Shown: positions 45,708 through 56,762 of the stretch, one piece after another
How the letters are laid out: each line of letters starts with the position of its first letter
How positions within the stretch are numbered: the first letter of the stretch is position 1
Assembly: GCA_038363925.1 (NCBI GenBank)
Contig: JAQQWL010000015.1
Coordinates: 1,488,001-1,552,000, forward strand
DNA: 64,000 nucleotides
Origin: Apiospora phragmitis
Lineage: Eukaryota > Ascomycota > Sordariomycetes > Amphisphaeriales > Apiosporaceae
Direction: 5' to 3'
Notes under the pieces: model-generated
What the model saw: only the letters and a program-made list of their open reading frames with translations
Database searches by the model: none
What the model was told of the DNA's origin: nothing
Translations under genes and position numbers: made by a program

Positions 45708-47804
45708 ATGGCAGACTCGTTGAAGTGCCCGTTCCTGTGTGGGTTTCACACTGCCGTCGAGTATGATATATACCTGGTCAGTCAGCCACAACACATCACA
45801 GAAATCACTAAGCTCTTGCGCTACACACATGGATCGGTTACCTCTAGGCCCTATACTGACGCGGTATATACAATATAGCACATGGAGACACAACACTCGG
45901 AAGGCAAGTCTCCGTTTGCCGTGGATCAAGACCATCATCCAGAAGCCATCAAGCACCATGATAATGATGGCGATGGTGATGATGCGTCACCTTCCATAGA
46001 GCACAGCGTGGAGGAAGAGCAGTTTGCCGAATGCCCCATCGAGGGCTGTGGTGAGGTCATCACACTGGCCGAGTACGATGACCACATCGAGCTGCACAAC
46101 CTCGAGGAGGCCGCCGGGAGCAGCAGCAGCCGGAGCGCCAGCGGGTCTCCGTTCCGGCACGTGAACCGGGATGGGCACCAGTCTCCTTATCCAGACCAAG
46201 AGGCCGCCGCCGTTCCGTCTGCGCGACGTCATCATCATCATGGAGACGGCAGTAGCAAGCAGAGCAACTCCATCCAGCAGTGGAAACACATCATGCAGAT
46301 GCCCGCCGCCACCGGGCACAAGCGACGAAGTCCGGAGTTCGAGGCGGCGGAAGAGACCGCGGAAACGGTTAGGTGTAAGTGGTGGTCGTGCTGGCTAAGC
46401 CAAGCCTACAGCGTGACATGACGCCAGAGCTGACAAAGCTGCTTATAGAAAGCTGAGCTCGGGAGATACGCTCATGAAGATAAAATGCCGGACTGGCTGG
46501 TGACTCTGCTGAAGAAAGAAGGCGAGGTGGTTGAGACAGGTTCGTCCTACACTGCTGCATGCAGGCCAGGCTTGGCTCATTCGTGGTAGCTGACCGGTTT
46601 TGTAGGGGTGATTGGCGTCCTTGAGCAACTGTGTGAGAGCAACCCATTAACGAAATACGCATACCTCTGCCACCCTTGCGTCCAGCATGTCTCTAAGCTG
46701 AAGAAGGAAGGTAAGCTGCCCAAATCCCATGTATTCACGTAATATGCTTTATCAAAGAATGAGAAGCTGATGGCGATCTAGGTGGGTTCTGCGGCTACCG
46801 CAACATTCAGATGCTATCGTCCTACATCATCGGCACCAAACCCCAAGGAGCGGAACACTTCCGAGGCAGGTTGCCTAGTATCTTCAAAATCCAAGACTGG
46901 ATAGAGCGTGCGTGGGATCTCGGCATCAATGCGCAAGGGCGCATCGAGACGGGTGGTGTAAAGGGCACGCGCAAGTATATCGGAACACCAGAGGTATGTA
47001 CTTGTTGCTCGCTGTGTCCACTCAGACCAGTCGCTAACACCAACCCGCCAGGCGCAAGCTATGTTCCTCAGCCTGGATATGGCGTAAGTTCAACCAAAAG
47101 AGCTGGGGCGGCTACGATGCAGACGAACTAATATTGGATATCCATGCAGTGTCGAGGCTCAGGGGTTCAAAGATCAACAGCCAATCGTCGCAGAAAGAAA
47201 ACTGCTCGAGCATGTGCAAGCCTATTTTGAATCGGGCTATATCGAGTCGAAAGATTTCGACCCGGCACGAAAAGTTCGAATGACATCGCTTCCGCCCATC
47301 TACTTTCAGCATCGCGGTAAGTCGGCATATTGGCCTTTCCGCCGCCTCATCAAACAAAGCGTTGCTAACTTTGCTATCTACAAGGCCACTCTTTGACTAT
47401 AGTCGGACTTGAAAAGCGATCCAACGAATCAGTAGAGCTTCTCGTCTTCGACCCCATGTTCCGCGACCCCCAAAGCATCACGAAACTGGTCGGGCGTGCG
47501 TTGAGCCACAAAACCTCGCCGGACAAATCATTGTCGCTTTATCGACGTGGAAACAAGTATTTGAAGAAGTACCACGAGTTCGAACTCTTGAAGTAAGCTC
47601 TTTTTTCTTTTAATTTCTCTCCATCCCGCGACTTAAGATCTTTCCTCTCAACCAGGCATGATGATGCTGATTCAAATCTTTTCCAGGCTGATTCCCGTCG
47701 GCCACCACCACGCACACGGTCTGTTGATGATTAGATCTCGACGTGGCCTGAGAAGACATGCCATTGGAATCATGGTACATGACGACTTGACGAAATCCGC
47801 ATAA
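45708..47804 (+). CDS. C78-family cysteine protease, ZUP1-type deubiquitinase
   Basis: Nine exons (45708-45776, 45879-46374, 46453-46539, 46606-46710, 46782-46993, 47052-47083, 47150-47316, 47385-47592, 47687-47804), 1494 nt, 497 aa, no frame break. The N-terminal zinc fingers are KCPFLCGF with LHMETQH, and CPIEGCGEVI with DDHIELH. The C-terminal peptidase_C78 domain has the catalytic cysteine in GGFCGYRNIQML (codon 46790-46792), the histidine in GHSLTIVGLE and the aspartate in LLVFDPMF. The family was first called UFM1-specific, but fungi such as these are thought to lack UFM1; ZUP1 and S. pombe Mug105 act on ubiquitin, ZUP1 on long K63 chains in DNA-damage contexts. A ubiquitin protease is therefore the likely role. 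The C-terminus ends in a His/Arg-rich stretch. Confidence 0.92.
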
Positions 47805-48338
47805 CATAGAAGGCGCAGTTTATTACATATAGATGCCTCTCGCCTTGGTCTGGGCCAGCATGTTTGGGAAGGTGGCATGCGAATGGGATGGATATATGGG
47901 TGGTTCTTATTTGCAGCATAGCGTGATTGGCATTCGTTCGAGTTTGAGAATCGAACCGAACCGAATTGATTTTTCTCACCAGAGTCATGCGTGTGTTTGT
48001 TACACCAGCTTCATAGGCGTGCAGGCAAGGGCAGGGGCAGTAGCTTGCCTTGGCCCAGGCCTCTATAGACTTGCGCCACAGCCAGGATCAAGCAAGGAAG
48101 GACGCGCAAGTCAAGTGTAGCCACAACAGAATTTGAGTCTAGATCTGCGGAGCCGCCCGGAACTTTCAAATAGGCAAGCCGATCCGATCGATCTTCGATA
48201 TTGCATTGATGAGTATCGGGAAGTGAGAATAGCTGAAGCCAAATACACCTACCGTTACATACACGTTCTTAGATCTAAATTTGATTCTCAAAAAAGCGAC
48301 CTTTTTTTTTCTCGTAACCCACCATCATCTCACTCATC
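47805..48338. other. Intergenic, HAM1 promoter
   Basis: 3' end of the protease gene and upstream region of HAM1. Nothing else seen. Confidence 0.45.
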
Positions 48339-49146
48339 ATGGCCGCTGCTTCTTCCTCCCCCGAAGTCAACTTCATCACCGGCAACGCCAACAAGCTGCG
48401 CGAGGTCAAGGCCATCCTGGAGCCGGCCGGCATCGTCGTCCGCTCGCAGGCCGTCGAGCTGCCCGAGCTGCAGGGCGAGATCGAGGACGTCACGCTGGAG
48501 AAGTGCCGCGTCGCCGCGCGCCAGGTCGGGGGCCCCGTCCTGGTCGAGACACCTGTCTCTGCTTCAATGCGCTGGGGGGTCTGCCGGGCGTTTACATGTT
48601 AGTTTTTTTTATTACTCTTTACCACTCTCCCATTCTCCCTCTCACACACACTTACTCCACATGCACGTGGAACAGAGATGTTGGTTATAAATAGAGGAAG
48701 GCAAGCTGACACAAAAACAGAAAATGGTTCATGAAGAGCATCGGCCACGAAGGGCTCAACAACCTGCTCGCGGCGTACGAGGGACAAATCGGCCGAGGCC
48801 GTCTGCACCTTCGCCTTCTCCAAGGGCCCGGACCACGAGCCCCTCCTGTTCCAGGGCCGGACGCCGGGCAAGATCGTGCCGGCGCGGGGACCCGGCCACT
48901 TCGGCTGGGATCCCATTTTCGAGTATGAGGGCGAGACGTAAGTATTTTTGGGGGACTTCTGGGGGTTTCTACCACTATTCTCCTCCTCCTCTCTCTTCTT
49001 CCTCCTTTACTTATTACTAACGTCACATACTATATAGGTACGCGGAGATGGACCCAGCTGCCAAGAACAAGATTTCGCATCGGTTCAGGGCGCTCGACAA
49101 GGTGCGAACCTGGGTCGAGGAGGGCATGAAGGAGGACAAGCAGTAA
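48339..49146 (+). CDS. HAM1: Inosine triphosphate pyrophosphatase
   Basis: Hydrolyses ITP, dITP and XTP to monophosphates, keeping deaminated purines out of nucleic acids; cytosolic. Three exons: 48339-48597, 48721-48937, 49038-49146; 194 aa. The substrate-binding N-terminus is [27 protein letters not shown] and the signature [20 protein letters not shown] are present, followed by [16 protein letters not shown]. Two frame errors cancel out: one base short at 48548 (correction gives LVEDTCLC) and one base extra in GGG 48781-48783 (correction gives [15 protein letters not shown]). The total of 585 nt remains divisible by three. The first intron has a weaker GTTAGT donor. Convergent with FAP7, whose stop is 217 bp away. 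Confidence 0.95.
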
Positions 49147-49363
49147 AAAGCAATGATTGTAATGAGAATATGAATATCGCATTAAAATAAAAGTTAAGGA
49201 CACGGAAGATCCATGATCAAATTCTTTTGGAAAAATCAAGTAAACCCCCCATCTGTCAAATATGCCCACAGATCATTTCGTAACGCCGTAAACCTCATGC
49301 AATAAGATCTAAAAATGAGAGCAAGCCCTAGAAGGAGAGCAAATAATACGACTCCTCGCCATC

Positions 49364-50260
49364 TTAAGCACTCGCACCCTCGGCGTTGTCCTTTCTCCAC
49401 TGCATGATCCACTGCTCGATTCTGTCCACGTTGCTGTCCATGTCGTCGGACGTGTTGCTCTGGAGCTCCACGACCATCTGCTCGGCATACGAGTCGCGCG
49501 CCTCCTGGAGCAGGACCTCCATGATCTCCGAGTCCAGGTTCTCCTGCAGCTTGGCCTCGGGGTATTTCCTAAGTTAAAAGGAAAAGGTTAGGGAATCTGC
49601 ACACACACTAGTCCTCCTCCCTTGCCCCCTCCCACTCTCTCTCCCTATCATTTGTTGGAGGAGAAAGAAGGAAAGGGGGGGGAATGAAAGTGAGAAAAAG
49701 CGACTTACCGCGCTGCTAGCCGGTCATAGAGGGTAGTCGAATCCACCCGCAACACCACGACGAGATCGATCCAGCTCTCGGGGAACAGATCGCACGCATG
49801 CCAATCTATGATGCTGCCACCGACCTTTGCCTCATCCTCCATGGCATCCAGTAGCTGTCAAAAAGTTGGTTAGCTCAAGTTATTGATATACCAGAACCGA
49901 ACCTGTCTGCGTGTTCTTCCCGTCATCTCAAGCCCGGCTGATAAATGAGAAGGAAAGGAGGGAGGACAAGAAACACCATCTATCTCCCCCCTTCCCGCGA
50001 CTCATCAAGGCCAAAAACAGCTGGATAGAGATAGAAGAGCAGTCGATCATAGGAAACCACCTCCCTATCCTTACCTTATCCTCATCCACGATCCAGCACC
50101 CAAACTCGTCGTCCCAGCCCTCGTGGCACTCCTTGTCCTTGACGATCTGGTTGATCGAGACGTGGCGCAGTCCCGTGCGCTCGGCCAGCATTTCGCAATG
50201 CGTCGTCTTGCCGACACCGGGCGTACCCGTGACGATGATGTTGGGCTGAGTTCGAGCCAT
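49364..50260 (-). CDS. FAP7: Adenylate kinase isoenzyme 6 / FAP7
   Basis: Small NTPase needed for final 20S pre-rRNA cleavage in 40S ribosome maturation, working with uS11/Rps14; nucleus and cytoplasm. Three exons: 50260-50075, 49854-49709, 49568-49364; 178 aa, no frame break. The P-loop is GTPGVGKTTHCEML at residues 11-24; DEDK ends exon 1; a family pattern IIDWHACDLFPESWIDLVVVLR and RLAARKYPEAKLQENLDSEI follow in exons 2-3. The C-terminus is short and acidic. Length and motifs match the eukaryotic AK6 family. The upstream region toward 51260 is shared with the 3' end of the myosin gene. Confidence 0.96.
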
Positions 50261-51260
50261 TGCTTTTTGTCTGGTTTGTTTCCTGATATCTATTCTCCTT
50301 TCCTATTTTCCTCGATCAAACGATGTGCCCCACTTGGATTGGGTGACTTGATTTGAGAGAAGAGCCTGCGCAAGATACCCTGGGCAACGTAAGTTGAGCT
50401 TGTCGGGGAAAAGGTCACAAGCACAAGTTGGTGGTAAGTGTAACAGTAACTATCAATCCAGAAGGTCGAAGAGTATAGAGATGGTGGGTTGACTGTAAAT
50501 CGGCGTTAAAGTTTTGTTCTAGGCTCCTCTGTAAGTGAAGAGTTTTGAAGATGTCAAAAACTCCGTACACTTTCCTCGAATAAGTGGGGTCACGTGGCAC
50601 CTCGCAATCCTCTCCAGATCCAGATCCAGAGCCAAAAGCCATAGTCGCTGCAGCATTTTCGCCCCTTTACTCCGTACATCACAAATGCAGTCCCAAACAA
50701 AGCACAATTTCATGCCATCATATCCGGAGATGTTCGCTTTCATCATCTCCAATACTCAATAATCTCATGTACAGTCGTCTGTCTACGTCCGCCGCTCCCT
50801 CATGTTACATGTCCTCATGAATACACATGTATATCTTTCTTCTCCTTCTTCTCCGTCCCTCCTTCCGTCTCTTTCTTTCTCTTTCTTTACTTTGATAGAC
50901 CCTATCTCGTCTTTGCTTTTCTCTTCCAATCCGCACCTATGTTGTCCATCCATGAGAGCGTAATCAAGCGACAACATAACGCCATCCGTTGTAATCCGAG
51001 CAAGTCTCTGGTCTAATTCAATTCCCGTGATATCCATTCAATGACGTCTCATCGCTTGCGTAAACACATCATCATCAGCCTCTTGCGAGAGACGGACTGG
51101 GATGCCTGCCCAAAAACCCATACCTATTGCAGCCAGTTGTATGAATACTTATATACGCATGCAACAGTTTAGGGACCCACGAACGACTAGAAAGTCACTG
51201 TGGGAGCAGCAATGAGATAGCTGGCGGGACTGAGAAACGTGGAATTCGAGTGCCGGGCCC
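50261..51260. other. Intergenic region
   Basis: Upstream region of FAP7 (CT-rich tracts near 50850-50900) and 3' region of the myosin gene. No gene supported. Confidence 0.45.
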
Positions 51261-54200
51261 CTATGCTTCAACGGCCTCACCCTCGACGTCCTCAGTCAGC
51301 GCACCGTCGCCATCGTACTCCTCATCCAGCTTCTCCTGCTGGGCAATGGCCTGTGCAGACACAATCTCTGCCAGGCGCTTCAGTCTCGGGGTTTGGAGCC
51401 CTAGTGTTTTCATGTTAGTCAACTCTTTATTCATACCAGTGCTTCTCGGCGAGGGTACTTACAAGAGGGGGTGTAGGTCTCTAGTGCCGTGATGACACGC
51501 GGCTCGGCGATCTCGTATGGGCCAGAGTCATCCATGTCAACAGCCTGCAGCAAGAGAACATCGCTCTTCTCCGTGACACGAGAGGCGACCGCCTTCATGA
51601 TCTCGCCGTTGATAGGCTGCTCGTAGTCGGCAACCAAGTACTGGTTCAAGAGCTTCTGGATCTGGTTGGGTGACAGCCTGCATATGGGATTAGTAACAGG
51701 GTTGATGGAATAATCCAAATGGTTTTACTCACATCCAGCAGATGTCTTGGATAATCTCGATATCGTTCAGCGTAGCCTTTTTAAGCTGCAGAAGCTTGGT
51801 CGCTTGCTGTAACATGTTGTTAGTATGCTGCTAAGCTGATAAGTTGTTGGTGATATGTAAGACTTACCATCAAGTGCTCGAGCTGAAGAGTACCTCGGGC
51901 ATGTCGTGGCTCTTGCACCACTCCTCAATACGGGTGATGTTGTAGTTGATCTGGAGACCACGCTTCCACGACAGGAAGTTGCGGCGCATCAGGAGATCGT
52001 TGAAGGCAGTGACACCAACCAGGCGCAGAAGCTCGGTCACGGTCTGGAGGATGATGGTATCCTCGAGGTAGTAGGCCTTCATGGCTCGGTAGACGTTGTT
52101 CAGCAGGCTGAGCAGGTTGTCCATGCTGTAGGCCGGCTGCGAGTTCGTCTGCAGCAGCTTGCCGAGGAATCTATTACTTTCATTCGTGACAAAGCCGGGC
52201 AGGGACTGGGACTCGATAATGGCAGGAATGATCATCTTGCTGAGCTTCTTCTTCAGCACCTTCATCCAGGTGTGGTAGATGTTGAACTCCAAGCTTTCCA
52301 GGTCGTGCTTGACGATCTCGAGCAAGCGGTCGTACTCATAGTTGTCCGTCTTCTGAGCCTCGTACCAGTCCTCGGCAAGGAAGACGAAAGACAGCATCTC
52401 GTGTACGTTGGACAGCCAGAAGGCACCAGGGTTGATGGCCTCGTCACCGTCGTGCTGCATCACTTCCTGCTGAATCGACTGCATGACATTGGCCAGGAAG
52501 CGCTCAGACTCCTTGACAAAGCCGTTGTTCCACATCTCCGAAGTAACGAGGTTAATGAGATAGGATGGGAAGAGAACCTCCTTGTCCGAAGGCGGAGGGT
52601 TGTTGTTGGGAGAGGGGATCTTGAGGTTGCGGATCAGGCCAATGGTGACCTCCTCGTTCAGACCATCCTCGTCGGCGAGAAGGCTCTCCAGTTCCATCTC
52701 GATGCTGTCGACACCAGGGACGAAACCAGTAGGCTGGTACTGTCGCTGGCCAGCGCCAGTGACCGCCATGGAGACGGGGCGCGGGTTGAAGGCGGCACTG
52801 AACCGATCCATACCCCGGGGCTCCTCGCCCACGCTTCGTCGCTTCGTCGCCTTCTTGGAGTTGGACGAAACCAAGTTGATGAGGCCGTTAGCGGGGGAGG
52901 AGGGGCGTGGCCGTTGACGAGCTCTGCGTTGATGGGTCCAGCGCGCCTGGCCAGCTCGAGCTGGTCTTGGAGATCGTTGAGCTGCTGTCGGAGCGTTTGC
53001 TTCTCGTTCTCGTGAGCCTGCGTCTCCTCGCGTATCCGGTCCAGTTCCGTGTTGGTGTTCCTCAGAGACTCCCTCAGCTCGCGCTCTTCCTCTTGCATTC
53101 TCTTGACGTTCGAGTTGGACTCGTCGTAGTTTACCTGCAGCTTCTTCATGTCTTCCTCCATGGCTTGCAGCTTGGCGACGGCAATACCGGCCTGATTGGC
53201 TTCGGCTTGCAGCTCCTTGGTTTGGGTCTCCAGGGCGGTATGACGGTTCTTCCAGGACTTGATCTGGTTCTCGTAGTTCTCGACCTGGCTGATGAGCGTC
53301 TTGTTCTCCTTCTTCATGGTTCCGAGAGACTGCGTCAGCTCGACGACCTTGTTTTCCAGCTTGTAGGAGATCTGCTTCAAGTCGCGAGCCTCCTCGCGGA
53401 CCTGCTTGTACTCCTTTCTGGCCATCCTTCCGCGCCACCTGCTCTGGATCAGGGTCACCTTTCGGCGGTAGTCCCTCCACTCGCGCATCTGCATTCTTCG
53501 TCGCCAGACTCGCTGGATCAGGAGAACCGCGTTGCCTACGCGGGTTTCCATGATTTCTTTCCGTCGAAGGTAGCCCTTGGCCGCTGCTTGAGCGAGGACG
53601 ACGTTGTTGCGGATGCGAAGGTACTTCTTCCTTTGCTTTTGCCCGCGCCAAACTCGCTGGATTGACGTGGCAGCTTTGACTGTTCGGAGCTCTTGGGCTT
53701 TCCGGCGTGTGATGTAGGCTCTGGTGAAGGCCTGAAAACGAATTATGGCGCTACGCGCCTCGAGGTATTTGGTTCGGTAGTACTTGGCCTTCAAGTTCTT
53801 CTGAATCATGATGGCACAAGAGTTCAAGCGCTCAGTTCGCAGGTTCTCCATGAACGCAAGCATACCAGCACGGAAGAAGATCTTGGTCAGACCCAATTGG
53901 TACTTGTCCTGTCCCTTGGTGCTCTCACCAAAGGCCTTGGTCAAGATGTAGTTCGCCATCTCACGGATCTCGGCAGTCCATTGCGTAGATGGGACCAACA
54001 TGTAGTAACGCAGGGCAAACTCTTCGTAGGTCCAACGAGTTGGGTAACCAGCACAACTAATGCGGACGGTCTCGAGGACACCACAAGCCCTCAACTGACT
54101 GAGGACCATGGGGCCTTCAAATTTCCAGGCCTCCTTGCCCTCGTTCGGCTTGATACAACGAATGTAGTGCACATCGGTATTGCTGATGGTGTTCATAAGC

Positions 54201-56420
54201 TCGATGAGCGACGACCGGAAAATACCACCAAGAGTTGGCTTGCGGTTAACAGCAACTCCGATCTTTCTACCGGCAGCCGGCTTGGCAACCGACGTCGACG
54301 CTGCCAAGTCCTTCTCGCGAACCGAAGCAGCAGCTTGGAGGACAAGTCCCAAGAACTTGTTGGTACTGGCCCGCAGAACTTCCATGTGTTCATCCGGCAC
54401 AGTATCTCTGTTCTTCTCGATAAAGCCTTCGGATTCATATGTGACATCCACAGCGTAGTGGCACACAGTGAAGGATGATTTTCCGAATCGAGGCTTCTTA
54501 TAGAACTTGTGCTTCTCGCCGCTACCGGCGAAGTTGTTGTGCAGCTTGGTCACGAACTGTTCGTCTGAACCCATAGGAAGACGGGACTCTTCGTCCAAGA
54601 GCGACAGGATACCCATCTTGTTCTCGATCAGATCGATACAAGGCTGGTTGTCCGCAAAGTCGATGAAAGTCCAGTCGATCTGTTCCTGACGTACTCCTCC
54701 TGCTCAAGCTTGAACACGTGAGCATTGAACTCCTGCTGGAGTTTTTCGTTGGCATAGTTGATACAGAACTGCTCGAACGAGTTCTTTGCGAAATGTTCGA
54801 AACCGTAGATATCAAGCACGCCAATGAAGGAGACCACTCTATTCATCACTTCTTCCGTAGCCAGACTGTAGTTGATGATCTCAACCAGCCAGTCGAACAT
54901 ACTCGAGTAGATGTACTTGGCGACGGAGTCTCGGACCACAATAGCTTGCTGTTGGGTGAGGTTGGACGTGATCTTTTCTCCTCGAGTAATGAGCTGTTTC
55001 TTCACAATCCATTTGGCGAAGTTGGTGGCATCAATTCCGAGAAGCCCACAGGCTTTTTCCAGCGAAGGCTCATTCGGTGCCAGGACACTGTCATTGCGGG
55101 AAGCAGTGATCTTCACGTTACCGAGATGCAACAGACCGGCCAAGAGCTTGAAGATGCCCTGCTGTTGCGCAGCGTCGACTCCAATGGTAGTTAGAGACCT
55201 TTTGGTGTCCTCAAACTCGGCCTTGTCATCTACACCGTCGATTACAGGGGCATTGCCCTGGTTCATGTAGTCGTACTGATCAACAGGCAGCAAACTGAAC
55301 TCCTTTCGCTCAGCATCGCTCGCACCGGCAAGAAGTTGGTAGAAGATGTGGTAGTTCCTTTCCTTCAGGGGCTGGAAGACCAATCTTGAGCGCTCGAGCA
55401 GGTATACGCGGATCTTGGCTCCGATGATGTTTGTGTTCTCATCGAACATAATCTCAATGTACTTTCCGAACCGGGACGAGTTGTCGTTTCGTGTCGTTTT
55501 GGCGTTACCGAAGGCTTCCATAATAGGGTTGGTCGCCAGAATTTGCTTCCTCCGTCTCACTCATGGAATCGGCACCCTTCTTCCTTACCCCTGGGTTGTC
55601 TGGGGATTCCCTGGTAGCGAAATACCGCATAATGTACTTTGCGCTGACCGTCTTTCCGGCTCCGGATTTTCCGGAGACGACAATGGTCTGGTTCTTCTTG
55701 TCTCGTAACATGTCCCTGTAACTTTGTCAGTCGACCGGACGGGCTTAGAAGAGCATTGAGCGGGTATATTCACGCAAAAGCCTCCTCAGCAATGGCAAAC
55801 AGATGCGGCGCCTGGGTCGCTCTCTGCTTGCCAGCGTAGACCTGCACCATGCCCGGAACATAGAGAGAATCTACCCTTGCGAAGGGGTTCGCTGCTATAA
55901 GGACGATACCACTGTATGTATAAATCTCCTTCTGTATATATCGGAGCCGAATTGCTTGCAGAACTGGAGAGAAACCAAAGTCAGCGAGAGAACCACCACG
56001 CCAGCGTTCCCCAGCTGGCGCTCTGCCGGAATATTGGAGAATGCCCGGCCTCGGAGGGGTAGCATACCAGCAGGTTCGTTGAGATGGGACAAGTTCGTCA
56101 GGTCATCACTGGCTTCAAGCATCGTAGGATTCATTAATGGCGGTAATAACGGGTCATTGCCGCTCTCTAAGCCCTCAACCGAGAGCTCGACTTTTTTCTC
56201 CTGCCGGGCCACATGCGGGTCAGTCTCTTCTCTCGTCTCCTCGTGGAAGACCGTTCTGTGGTCGTGTCTGCGAACTCGTACGCACCTCGCCATTTTCAAG
56301 CTTGAACACCAATGTCACCTTGCCACCATCAATTTGCTTGCTGGCCACCTCGGATGCCACCCAGCCCTCGGTGGCATCGGGTTGCCAGGCTCGTGTGCCG
56401 ACATCGAAATTAGACGACAT
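51261..56420 (-). CDS. MYO2: Class V myosin heavy chain
   Basis: Actin-based cargo motor for secretory vesicles, vacuoles and other organelles at hyphal tips. Exons: 56420-56286, 56200-56068, 55963-55774, 55715-51868, 51806-51733, 51677-51463, 51400-51261. Order: SH3-like N-terminus, motor head, IQ neck (several repeats such as [13 protein letters not shown]), coiled coil (about 53420-52920), and globular tail with DIL domain, ending at TAG 51261. Motor motifs: switch [11 protein letters not shown], switch [10 protein letters not shown]. The P-loop reads GKSGAGKT at residues 168-175 instead of GESGAGKT. Four one-base breaks occur: one extra base near 55546-55553, and one base short at 54685, 52893-52897 and 51893. 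With all four corrected the model is exactly 1579 codons, 1578 aa, the usual class V length, so the gene is functional. Confidence 0.97.
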
Positions 56421-56724
56421 TAGGCCGGCGAATTGTGTCGGTTATTTGACTGGATTAGGTACGGAAAAAGGTCGGCAAGCCGGTGGGTGGAATATTGAAA
56501 GGTCGTCGTGAAATCGTGTCGCGTCAGTTCAGAGAGGAAAGCAGGCCGAGGGGACGTTGCCAGTCGTTAAGCAGCAACAGCCAGAGTAGAAGACATTCGC
56601 GTGGGTAGAGATTAGGGATTCGGGTTGGAGACACCCAGAAAGAACACGCAAACTATGTACTGTGGTGAAACGAAGCTGCGTCTACGGCTGCTGTCAAAGA
56701 GAGAGCAGGGCAGTGGGGGTGGGG

Positions 56725-56762
<38 letters not shown>

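Noticed and set aside
52920..53651. Long minus-strand frame rich in Arg/Gln/Gly that joins the myosin tail
   Set aside because: Upstream part is the wrong frame of the coiled coil; it appears joined to the tail only because one base is missing at 52893-52897.
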